A stretch of DNA of 6,326 nt from the NCBI GenBank assembly GCA_014379925.1, contig JACMKY010000358.1, forward strand, positions 1 to 6,326, in the 5' to 3' direction. Origin of the DNA: Cytophagales bacterium. Lineage in GTDB: Bacteria > Bacteroidota > Bacteroidia > Cytophagales > ES-bin-26. This document shows, one piece after another, positions 1-6,092 of this stretch. A program made the position numbers and the translations under genes. The notes beneath the pieces are model-generated. The model had not been told where the DNA came from and did no database searches. It was given only the letters and a program-made list of their open reading frames with translations. Each line of letters begins with the position of its first letter. The stretch's first letter is position 1.

Positions 1-156
1 GTTGAAATGAATTTACTTATCTCTACCGGCCGGATAGATTCTGAGGAGGGAATTGTACACCTGGATTACAACCAAGACCCTGACAGGTATTACCCGGCTA
101 AAAAATATTTAGAAAATTTCTTGTTCTACGGGGGGGAGAAGCCGGCAGGCGGTTAA
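1..156 (+). CDS. C-terminal end of an unrecognised protein, truncated by the window edge
   Basis: Frame 1 is open from the first base to a TAA at 154-156, giving 51 residues. The sequence looks like ordinary protein, with a stretch reading VHLDYNQDPDRYYPAKKYLE, a hydrophilic end (GGEKPAGG) and no low-complexity filler. An ATG at 7-9 exists, but nothing marks it as a start, so I read this as the 3' end of a longer gene whose start lies outside. I do not recognise the family. Its base composition is more AT-rich than the genes further right. Its stop codon overlaps the stop of the minus-strand SusC/SusD remnant: the palindrome TTAA at 153-156 ends both reading frames, so the two units converge with no spacer and no visible terminator. 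Confidence 0.55.
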   Translation, partial: VEMNLLISTGRIDSEEGIVHLDYNQDPDRYYPAKKYLENFLFYGGEKPAGG

Positions 157-476
157 TGCCCATCGTTTTGCCTCAAGCGGGGATTGATGGTAATCTCCCG
201 CTGGGGAACGGGAAAAAGCGGGTTGCGCAGTTGGGCGTGCTTGGTGCGGCGCAGCACAGCACTTCCTCCGCTTGGCCGGTACGCACCAAGTCGAACCAGC
301 GGTGGTTCTCGAAAGCGAGTTTCACCCGTCTTTCCCGGGCAACGGCCGCGCGGAAAGCCCCTTGGTCTAAGCCAGCCAGCAATACCGTTCGGGGGTCCCC
401 GTTTCCCCGGGCGCGGCGGCGCACCCGGTTTATCGCCCCGAACGCCGCCGCCCAGTTCATTCAAGGCTTCCAGTTT
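153..476 (-). pseudogene. SusD/RagB-family C-terminal remnant, twice frameshifted
   Basis: This is the SusD part of the fusion, read by following homology rather than one frame. It starts in the STN frame with EALNELG at about 470-450. It continues one frame over from about 449 to 262 with AFGAINRVRRRAR, then GLDQGAFRAAVARERRVKLA, FENHRWFDLVRTGQAEEVL. It returns to the first frame from about 257 to the TAA at 153 with RRTKHAQLRNPLFPVPQREI and a NPRLRQN end. These are the conserved closing blocks of SusD/RagB lipoproteins (the ALNE helix, INxVRxRA, ERRxELAFExHRWFDLVRTG, LFPIPQxEI, NPxLxQN). SusD proteins are normally about 450-600 residues; roughly the last 100 remain. The first frame change lies near 441-452, in a run of GGC repeats. 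The second coincides with a 5-bp duplication at 253-262. The product cannot bind glycan, because the N-terminal TPR scaffold is missing. Confidence 0.8.
253..262 (-). repeat. 5-bp tandem duplication that shifts the SusD remnant frame
   Basis: On the minus strand the sequence reads GTGCTGTGCT, two perfect copies of GTGCT. Removing one copy joins EEVL directly to RRTKHAQLRNPLFPVP in a single frame and restores a canonical SusD ending. This makes a small slippage duplication the simplest explanation for the second frame change. The parent state is inferred and not observed. Confidence 0.6.
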
Positions 477-908
477 CGTACCCCGCAGAATAATTTCCAG
501 GGCCTGGGGAATGCCCACGTTGTTGAGGCGGGCCTTAACGGTTCCGACGGGCAGCAACAGTGGATTGTAAAAAATACCGACGGTCGCTTTGCGGGCGATT
601 TCCTGTAAAGCATATTCCAGCCGAACGTTTTCGAAATGAACCGAAATGGTTTTTGTTTGCTGACCGTTCGCCTCATTTTTTTGTTGCGTCTGGTCTTCCA
701 GCGGGGTTTTCAAGCGCAGTTGGGCCTGGATTTGCGCTTGGGTTGCCGGCCTCGCTGCCAACAGGAAAGCCCACGGAAACAGAGGGATGAGTGAAATGCG
801 TTTCGTACGGCGGGGTGGCAGGTTTAACTTAGGTACGGCCAGGCCGAATGAGGATTTATTCAGCAAATGCCCGATTATAAAATGATTGACCTCGTTGAAC
901 TACGCGGA

Positions 909-1904
909 TTACTGAGATTCGGGCGCCAGGATTACCTTGTTGGTTTGGATCTGATACCGGATGCCGAGCGAGAGCGAGATTTTGGTTAAGATGTCATTCA
1001 GGGATACCCGGCAGATAGTGGCCGTCAGCCGTAAATCGTTCAGCGTTGCTGGCCACTCAAACGGCAGGCCGTATAATCGTTCTAGCTGAAGCATTACTTC
1101 GGGCAAGGGCACATCACGGAAAACGAGTTGTTGATTGGGCATCCAACTGGTATAATTGGTAATATCGCCGGTCTCGACCAGCATTTGTCCATCAGCCAGT
1201 ACTTGCCCGAACTGGTTCCGCGTCAGGACGGCCGTTTGATCACCGGGTGAGGCCAACGATGCCAGGGAAACTTTTCCTTCCGCAACCGCGATCCAGACTC
1301 CCCGTTCGTATTCTTTCAAATTGAATTGGGTACCCAATACTTTTACCAAGGCCCTTCGGGTGGTAATCCTGAAAGGCCGCGAATTACGGGCTACTTTAAA
1401 GAAGGCTTCCCCGGAAAAAACGACTTCCCGTCGATCGCCCAGAAAAGATTCGTGGTAGGTGATCCGTGAAAAACCGTTCAGGTGCACCCGTGAGCCATCG
1501 GGCAAGTGAACCAGCTTGCCGGCGGCGGTTGAAGTAGCGTACGCAACCCCGCTGGACCGGTAAAACCGGTAGGTAATCCATCCGGCCACCAGCAACATCA
1601 GCCCTGCGGCTGCCACGCGCCGAAGCCAGCGGAAGGGACGGACGGGAACGGTTTTGACGGTGGTCCCCGCGGCCTTATCTCCTAAAATACGTCGCAACAT
1701 TCGGTCGGAACGTGCCCCTTTCAGCGAAGATTCCGGGGTGTTTTCCGGTGCGTAGGTATTCCAGTCTTCTTCCATCCAATGCAGCAGTTGGCCGTCTGGT
1801 TCGGCTTTCCGGAACTGCTCCGCCAGAAACTGCAACTCTGCCGGACTGCATTCATTGCGGATGTATTTCTGCAACAGTCGCTGTAAATCGTATTGCTCGG
1901 CCAA
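909..1904 (-). CDS. FecR-family anti-sigma factor / transmembrane signal transducer
   Basis: 331 residues, a usual length for Bacteroidetes FecR proteins. Residues 1-92 are cytoplasmic and should hold the sigma factor (LQKYIRNECSPAELQFLAEQ). A single membrane span lies at about 97-112 (RVAAAGLMLLVAGWITY). The periplasmic FecR domain covers about 120-215, with LPDGSRVHLN (134-143), GEAFFKVARNSRPFRI (165-180) and VKVLGTQFNL (187-196). Residues about 254-328 match the DUF4974-type C-terminal domain (QQLVFRDVPLPEVMLQLERL, then LTATICRVSLNDIL), the part thought to contact the STN domain of the partner receptor. In the FecI/FecR/FecA scheme this protein relays receptor occupancy to the sigma factor. 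The start is a TTG; no in-frame ATG exists before residue 44. The same frame is open right back to the fecI stop 111 nt upstream. The usual partner, a SusC-type transducer, survives downstream only as an STN fragment. Confidence 0.9.
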   Translation of the reverse strand: MAEQYDLQRLLQKYIRNECSPAELQFLAEQFRKAEPDGQLLHWMEEDWNTYAPENTPESSLKGARSDRMLRRILGDKAAGTTVKTVPVRPFRWLRRVAAAGLMLLVAGWITYRFYRSSGVAYATSTAAGKLVHLPDGSRVHLNGFSRITYHESFLGDRREVVFSGEAFFKVARNSRPFRITTRRALVKVLGTQFNLKEYERGVWIAVAEGKVSLASLASPGDQTAVLTRNQFGQVLADGQMLVETGDITNYTSWMPNQQLVFRDVPLPEVMLQLERLYGLPFEWPATLNDLRLTATICRVSLNDILTKISLSLGIRYQIQTNKVILAPESQ

Positions 1905-2015
1905 TGGTGTGGTGCTCTTGACACTACTTACAGTCGAAGAGGGATCAGGTATTACCGTTGAAGAAAATTTTTTGGAATGCTTTCGGGGAAGTTGTTTCTC
2001 CCAAACCTGCGCTGG

Positions 2016-2606
2016 TTACGCGTTGAGCAGCAACAGCAGCAAGGATAGGTTCAGGTCCGTGTGTAATTGAAAGTAACGCCGGATCGTTTTCAAGGCTCGG
2101 TGAATTTGTACCTTAACGGTATTGGTCGAAATGTTGAGTATCCGGGCTATTTCTTCGTGCGACAAACCATCCTGGCGGCTCATTTGGAAGATGAGCTGGC
2201 GTTGCCGGGGTAACCGGGCAATGGCCTGGACGGCCAGTTGTTCGTAGTCTGCCGATATAACTGCCCATTCAGTCTGGTGATGCAGGCAATCCCGCTGGGC
2301 GGCGGCGTGTTTTACGAACGCTTCCTGATAAGCTACGCGTTTTAGGCAATTCAGCAAGTGGTTACGGGTAATCCGGAACAGGTAGGCGCCGAAACTCTGC
2401 TGGGGATCCAATTGATGACGGTGCTCCCATACCTTCATGAAAGCTTCCTGAACAAGGTCTTCGGCCATTGCCGCTGATTTGACGTAACGGAGGCAATAAC
2501 CGTACAATTTGTGCTTGTAAATAAAAAAAAGGTCTTTAAAAGCTTGTTCATCTCCGGACACTACCCTTGCAACCAGTGAAGATTCGATGGGACAACCTGA
2601 AGACAT
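2016..2606 (-). CDS. FecI-like ECF RNA polymerase sigma factor (sigma-70 family)
   Basis: 196 residues starting at an ATG, with no Shine-Dalgarno match, as is normal in Bacteroidota. Region 2 spans about 22-90: AFKDLFFIYKHKLYGYCLRY, then AEDLVQEAFMKVWEHR and FGAYLFRITRNHLLNCLKR, covering core-polymerase binding and -10 recognition. Region 4 spans about 121-178: IARLPRQRQLIFQMSRQDGL, then SHEEIARILNISTNTVKVQI, a helix-turn-helix for -35 contact. There is no extra C-terminal domain. The protein ends in a hydrophobic, leucine-rich tail (LNLSLLLLLLNA) written with CTG/TTG repeats. It is followed by the fecR-like gene on the same strand, so the two probably form a sigma/anti-sigma pair directing polymerase to a SusC/SusD-type uptake operon. 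That operon is destroyed at 153-866, so any present target must lie elsewhere. The family assignment is secure; the particular regulon is unknown. Confidence 0.93.
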   Translation of the reverse strand: MSSGCPIESSLVARVVSGDEQAFKDLFFIYKHKLYGYCLRYVKSAAMAEDLVQEAFMKVWEHRHQLDPQQSFGAYLFRITRNHLLNCLKRVAYQEAFVKHAAAQRDCLHHQTEWAVISADYEQLAVQAIARLPRQRQLIFQMSRQDGLSHEEIARILNISTNTVKVQIHRALKTIRRYFQLHTDLNLSLLLLLLNA

Positions 2607-3162
2607 ACCGTTGGTTATAAGGGTTGAGGCCTAAAACTATAGAGTATTTACATTTCATCCATAAACAGTAGATTTTGATTATGTTAAGTTTTTGTTAACG
2701 AAGGTTTCCACTGAACAATTATCCTTGGCATTGATTTTCGGGTGATTTAACTGATTGTTTGACAAGTAATTATAACTTAGTAACGGGTGTTTTATGCTTC
2801 AATTTCCGGGTTGAAAAATTTAAAAAACATAACAAGGTTCCCGGAGAATTTCAGTAAAAAATTCACATGAACCGGCCACCAAAAAATGACCGCGTTCCAA
2901 GGAGGTTGGCCACCATCCGAAATGCATTCCTTGTCGCCAAAAACTCCCCACGGGCCGTATGCAGTAAGTAAAATATTGTTTTTCAGCGGTTTAATATTTT
3001 TCTATTGGGCAATTGGAATTTTGCGTCGGGATGATATTTTGGACGGTGAATTTCGGATTTGCGCCCGGAACTGACTTTCACGCTTCGAAGTGCGGAATCG
3101 ATTTGAAAAAATGCCCGGGAAGCGGGTACTTTACACCCATCTTTGCATCCTTACCCGACGTT
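2607..3162. other. AT-rich divergent intergenic region
   Basis: This 556-base stretch separates the minus-strand sigma factor from the plus-strand DUF1361 gene and must contain both promoters. The part from about 2640 to 3100 is clearly AT-rich; one 60-base line (2701-2760) counts about 35% G+C, against roughly 58-72% in lines of the genes to the right. I find no convincing match to the Bacteroidetes promoter pattern (TTTG, ~19 nt, TAnnTTTG) on either strand, no strong hairpin and no RNA gene. A 62-codon plus-strand frame at 2886-3074 has a hydrophobic stretch but no other sign of being a gene. The DUF1361 frame is open back to 3013, but those 50 codons do not read like this family. Confidence 0.6.
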
Positions 3163-3852
3163 ATGCCCAGCACCCGCCCTTCTTCCCTCAACCGCTCGTT
3201 GGAGGTCATCTTCCTTTTGCTGGCTATGTCGCTGGTGTGCTGCGCCATGGTGACGTTCCGCATCTGGTACACCGGCCACGGCACGTACCGATTCCTCGTC
3301 TGGAACCTCTTCCTGGCCTGGATTCCCGTGGTGGCGGCGTACTTTCTGCAGCGGGTATTTGCCAAGAATCCGTCCAATTGGCCCCGGTTGCTGGCCCTGG
3401 GCCTGGTCTGGCTGCTGTTCCTGCCCAACTCGCCCTACCTCCTCACCGACTTCGTTCACCTCGAGGACCGGTCCATGAGCGGGCACGACATCCATTTGCT
3501 CTACGACGCCGCCCTAATCTTCGCCTTCGCCCTCACGGGGTTGCTCAACGGGTTCGTTTCGCTCTACTGGGTACACCGGGCGTTGAACCGGGTGCTGCAC
3601 CAGCGGTTGGGCTGGCTGCTGGTCGTGGGCATCCTGGCGCTGACGGGTTACGGGGTGTACCTGGGCCGCGTGCTGCGGTGGAACAGTTGGGACGTGGTGA
3701 CCAACCCGCGCTCACTGGCCAAGGACGTGCTGCTGGGCATCACCCATTCCACGGCCCTCTCGCTGACGACGCTGTTTGCCGGTTTTCTGCTGTTCGGGTA
3801 CCTGACGCTGTACGGCTTCCTCTCCATCGGCGATTCCCGGCGCCATGATTGA
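3163..3852 (+). CDS. DUF1361 integral membrane protein
   Basis: 229 residues from the ATG at 3163. The frame is open 50 codons further upstream (to 3013), but that extension is cysteine-rich, AT-biased and unlike the family, so I place the start at MPSTRPSSLN, just before the first membrane span. About six hydrophobic spans are visible, roughly at residues 13-32, 44-62, 76-93, 112-135, 150-168 and 198-220. Family hallmarks are the conserved NLFLAWIPVVAAYFLQ segment, LFLPNSPYLLTDFVHL (85-100) and GYGVYLGRVLRWNSWD followed by VVTNP (162-182). The protein sits in the cytoplasmic membrane; its biochemical role is not established. Its last 8 nt overlap the start of the kinase gene (ATGATTGA at 3845-3852), so the two are almost certainly co-transcribed and translationally coupled. 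This suggests, without proving, a role in envelope lipid metabolism. Confidence 0.85.
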   Translation: MPSTRPSSLNRSLEVIFLLLAMSLVCCAMVTFRIWYTGHGTYRFLVWNLFLAWIPVVAAYFLQRVFAKNPSNWPRLLALGLVWLLFLPNSPYLLTDFVHLEDRSMSGHDIHLLYDAALIFAFALTGLLNGFVSLYWVHRALNRVLHQRLGWLLVVGILALTGYGVYLGRVLRWNSWDVVTNPRSLAKDVLLGITHSTALSLTTLFAGFLLFGYLTLYGFLSIGDSRRHD

Positions 3853-4222
3853 TTTTCCGAAGACCGTTCGCAGCTTCCGCTTCGCTTTCGGGGGCATCCG
3901 GCAATTTTTCCGCCACGAAAACAACGCCCGCGTGCACTTGCTGGCCAGCGGGTTGGTTGTCGTCGCCGGCGTTTACTGCCGGCTGAACCGCGGTGAGTGG
4001 CTTTGGATCACGCTGGCGGTGGCGCTGGTCTGGATTACTGAGGCAGTCAACACGGCCCTTGAGAAGCTGACGGACCTGGTTTCACCCGGCCACGACCCCC
4101 GCGCCGGTGCCGTCAAGGACCTGGCCGCCGGGGCGGTGCTGCTGGCGGCCATCGCGGCGGTGATCATTGGCGCGCTGACCTTCTGGCCGCACGTGGTGAT
4201 GATGACAAAACAACGGCATTGA
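3845..4222 (+). CDS. dgkA: Diacylglycerol/undecaprenol kinase (DgkA family)
   Basis: 125 residues, the normal size for these small trimeric membrane kinases, which phosphorylate diacylglycerol (Gram-negative type) or undecaprenol with MgATP at the inner membrane. Key residues line up with E. coli DgkA at a constant offset of three: E25 in RHENNARVH, then E66, N69 and E73 in the signature TEAVNTALEKLTD, then K91 and D92 in AVKDLAAGAV. The amphipathic start FPKTVRSFRFAFGGIRQFF and three spans (about 31-47, 51-66 and 93-114) are in place. The start ATG lies inside the end of the DUF1361 gene. The stop is at 4220-4222, 59 nt from the convergent stop of the peptidase gene, with no clear terminator hairpin between. 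Whether the substrate is diacylglycerol or undecaprenol cannot be told from the sequence alone; Bacteroidota members are usually annotated simply as diacylglycerol kinase family. Confidence 0.92.
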   Translation: MIDFPKTVRSFRFAFGGIRQFFRHENNARVHLLASGLVVVAGVYCRLNRGEWLWITLAVALVWITEAVNTALEKLTDLVSPGHDPRAGAVKDLAAGAVLLAAIAAVIIGALTFWPHVVMMTKQRH

Positions 4223-4281
4223 CTGATTGCGCAACGGCCCGCTGAGTAGCTACATCGAGGATGTCGGAGGATTTTGAACTA

Positions 4282-5943
4282 CTACCGCGACTTGAATCGC
4301 TCGCCGAAAAAGTCCCCGGGGTTCCAAACGGGACGGGACGGGTCCTGGGCCACCTGGTAGCCGATCAGGAAATTCAACTGGACGTAGGTTTTGCCGGCCT
4401 CAAAGTCGAACACGCCGTCCATTCCGTCCTGCGGTTGGTGGTAGTACTTTGCCCGCCAGGACTGTACCTGCCGGGAGAGGTTGTTTTCCCCGGAAGGGGT
4501 TTTGTTCCCGTACTTGACGTGCAACGCCGGGATGCCCTGCGCCACGAAGCTGTACTGGTCGCTGCGCACGAAGCGGTTTTCGCCCGGTTCCGGATCGGCT
4601 TCCAGGTCAATGCCGAGGTATTGGCAGGCGTTGGCCGCCGGAATTTTTAAGGTCGAGTGTTCCGCCCCCAGGGCCACGGCCGACAGCAGCGGGGCAATGA
4701 GGGTGGGCATGTCGGTGTTGATGTCGGCCACGATGCTGCGCGCGGGTACGGTGGGGTACTTGGCAAAGTAGCCGGAGCCCAGCAAGCCCATCTCTTCCCC
4801 CGTCACCATCACCAGCAGGACCGACCGCCGGGGCTTCTCTTCCAGCCGGGAATACACCCGGGCAATTTCCAGCAGGCTGGCCACCCCCGAGGCGTTGTCG
4901 TGGGCGCCGTTGTAGATCGAATCCCCCGCCACCGGTTTTCCGACCCCCACGTGATCCAGGTGCGCGCTGTGAACCAGGTACTCTTCTTTGAGCCGGGCAT
5001 CCGATCCGGTGATCCGGCCGACCACGTTGTAGCTGTCAAAATCCTGAAAGGAAGACTGGTAGGCGGCCCGGACGGTGACGCCCAGGTCCAGCGAGGCCGG
5101 CGTGCCGCCCTTGGCCGAAGCCACGGCGGGACCCAACTCCCGGCCGGCGTCCTTGAACAACCGGACAAGCACGTCCGCGTGGATGGCCGCCAGCAGGTTG
5201 ATCTGGTCCGAGACGTAATTCCTCGAAACGGCCACGTTGCCGTCCGCCCCCATCACGCTGTAAACGCCCCGGTCCAGGTTGGGTAACTCCGCCGCCGGAC
5301 CCGGCCTCGCCGCACTCGGTGCCGCACCCATCACCACGCCCACGGCCCCGTGGCGGGCGGCGTTTTCGAGGACGGTCAACGTGTTTTGGCTGTGCGCGGC
5401 GACCGTCGAGGGAAACTTTTCGGGCGCTCCCCGCACGACGACGACAATCTTTCCCTTCGCATCCAGGCCGGCGTAGTCGTCGAATCCCAGGCCGGGCTCG
5501 GAAATGCCGAAGCCAGCGAATACCAGCGGGGCCTCCACCGCGGACTGCGGCGCGGTCGGGTGCGGATACACGACGAAGTCCGTGCCGTAGGCCAGCGTAT
5601 CCGTACCGCCCCGGGTATTCCGGCTGATCAGCGAGGCATCCCGGCCGGGCAAGGCCCGGCGTAACCGCACGCGCTGCAAGTACGTCCCGTTTTCACCGGC
5701 GGGCTCTACGCCCAGGGACGTGTACTTCCCAACCACGTAGTCCACCGCCAGTTGGTAGCCCTCCGTGCCGGGCATCCGGCCCCGCAAACGGTCGTCGGCC
5801 AGGTACTGGACGTGGGCTTTGATGTCGTCGGGATTAATTTTCTTCAACGCCTTGGCCACGGATTTATCCACCACCAACGGTTGGGAAAAAGACGCCGCGG
5901 AAAGCAGTAAGCCCAGACAATTCAGAAAAAGGACGGATTTCAT
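4282..5943 (-). CDS. Secreted M28-family zinc aminopeptidase with PA-like insert
   Basis: 553 residues starting at ATG 5943 with a signal peptide (MKSVLFLNCLGLLLSAASFS, cleavage near residue 20). No lipobox is apparent, so a periplasmic or exported enzyme is expected. After an N-terminal helical part (about 35-130, ADDRLRGRMPGTEGYQLAVD), residues about 135-265 resemble a protease-associated (PA) domain (APLVFAGFGISEPGLGFDDY, GKIVVVVRGAPEKF). The M28 catalytic domain follows with all five metal ligands and the catalytic glutamate: H328 and D330 in HSAHLDHVG, D349 in GAHDNASG, E383/E384 in GEEMGLLGS, D407 in VADINTD and H502 in YYHQPQD. Such enzymes release N-terminal amino acids from peptides using two zinc ions. 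The gene is notably GC-rich, which creates long false frames on the opposite strand. Its start codon lies one base from an inverted-repeat arm (5945-5960), unusual for an expressed gene. The gene converges with the kinase gene. Exact substrate preference is not evident. Confidence 0.93.
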   Translation of the reverse strand: MKSVLFLNCLGLLLSAASFSQPLVVDKSVAKALKKINPDDIKAHVQYLADDRLRGRMPGTEGYQLAVDYVVGKYTSLGVEPAGENGTYLQRVRLRRALPGRDASLISRNTRGGTDTLAYGTDFVVYPHPTAPQSAVEAPLVFAGFGISEPGLGFDDYAGLDAKGKIVVVVRGAPEKFPSTVAAHSQNTLTVLENAARHGAVGVVMGAAPSAARPGPAAELPNLDRGVYSVMGADGNVAVSRNYVSDQINLLAAIHADVLVRLFKDAGRELGPAVASAKGGTPASLDLGVTVRAAYQSSFQDFDSYNVVGRITGSDARLKEEYLVHSAHLDHVGVGKPVAGDSIYNGAHDNASGVASLLEIARVYSRLEEKPRRSVLLVMVTGEEMGLLGSGYFAKYPTVPARSIVADINTDMPTLIAPLLSAVALGAEHSTLKIPAANACQYLGIDLEADPEPGENRFVRSDQYSFVAQGIPALHVKYGNKTPSGENNLSRQVQSWRAKYYHQPQDGMDGVFDFEAGKTYVQLNFLIGYQVAQDPSRPVWNPGDFFGERFKSR

Positions 5944-5968
5944 ACAGTAAGCAGTTGGCAGTTGGCAG
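5944..5968 (-). repeat. Left arm of heptad repeat / inverted repeat, abutting the peptidase start
   Basis: On the minus strand this reads CTGCCAACTGCCAACTGCTT followed by ACTGT: tandem heptads TGCCAAC, TGCCAAC and TGCTTAC. Bases 5945-5960 are a perfect 16-bp inverted match to 6042-6057. The arm ends one base before the peptidase ATG, so in the peptidase mRNA it forms the immediate leader and could pair with the upstream arm. Confidence 0.75.
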
Positions 5969-6041
5969 AGCGAGAACCGGCAAGCTACGGGAAAGAATGA
6001 CTACGCCATCACGAATGCGACCTTCTATTTGCTTTTTTGTT

Positions 6042-6092
6042 TGCCAACTGCTTACTGCCCTTTGCCTACTTCTTACTTTGCCTACTGTCAAC
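6042..6092 (+). repeat. Right arm: degenerate TGCCAAC heptad array
   Basis: Consecutive seven-base units can be read: TGCCAAC (6042), TGCTTAC (6049), TGCCCTT (6056), TGCCTAC (6063), TTCTTAC (6070), then after TT, TGCCTAC (6079) and TGTCAAC (6086). The first 16 bases are the exact reverse complement of 5945-5960 across an 81-bp spacer. Arrays of this TGCCAACTGC type resemble intergenic repeats I associate with Cytophagales genomes, which is recollection and not a search. No target-site duplication or transposase is seen, so I do not call it a mobile element. Confidence 0.7.

Larger units (their letters stand above)
153..866 (-). pseudogene. Collapsed SusC/SusD pair: SusC signal peptide and STN domain fused to a SusD C-terminal tail
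   Basis: The frame runs unbroken for 237 codons, but only its two ends make sense in it. Residues 19-45 form a signal peptide: basic RRTKR, a hydrophobic run ISLIPLFPWAFLLAA, and a cleavage region around ATQAQ. Residues about 73-131 are a secretin/TonB N-terminal (STN) domain (ISVHFENVRLEYALQEIARK, then VGIFYNPLLLP, then ALEIILRGTKLE), as found at the start of SusC/FecA-type transducers. The plug and barrel, normally around 900 or more further residues, are absent. Around residues 131-136 the sequence turns into SusD (EALNELG), and the last ~25 residues are the standard SusD end (NPLFPVPQREITINPRLRQN). Residues about 141-200 are out-of-frame SusD. No ATG is available; the first usable start is TTG at 866, 42 nt after fecR. 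In this family the intact pair would import a glycan or oligomer across the outer membrane. I infer an internal deletion of several kb. A chimeric assembly is the main alternative. Confidence 0.8.

Noticed and set aside
2632..2665. Possible promoter for the sigma factor gene: minus-strand TAGTTTTA (2639-2632) with TTTA (2665-2662) upstream
   Set aside because: Both boxes deviate from TAnnTTTG/TTTG and the 22-nt spacing is longer than usual, so this is within chance for AT-rich DNA.
2886..3074. 62-codon plus-strand frame with a hydrophobic stretch (ILFFSGLIFFYWAIGIL)
   Set aside because: It lies in AT-rich intergenic DNA where hydrophobic codons arise by chance; there is no recognisable family and no supporting start signal.
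3090..3848. 252-codon plus-strand frame overlapping DUF1361 in another frame
   Set aside because: It is rich in Arg/Pro/Gly/His with no coherent hydrophobic pattern, while the alternative frame gives a clear DUF1361 membrane protein.
4223..4281. Possible bidirectional terminator between the convergent kinase and peptidase genes
   Set aside because: Only a short GTAGCTAC palindrome is visible, with no GC-rich stem and no T-run.
4261..4650. Long plus-strand frame of 129 codons (and others at 4657-5286 and 5350-5664) opposite the peptidase gene
   Set aside because: They lie antisense to a well-supported M28 gene and reflect its high G+C content; the translations show no domain-like pattern.
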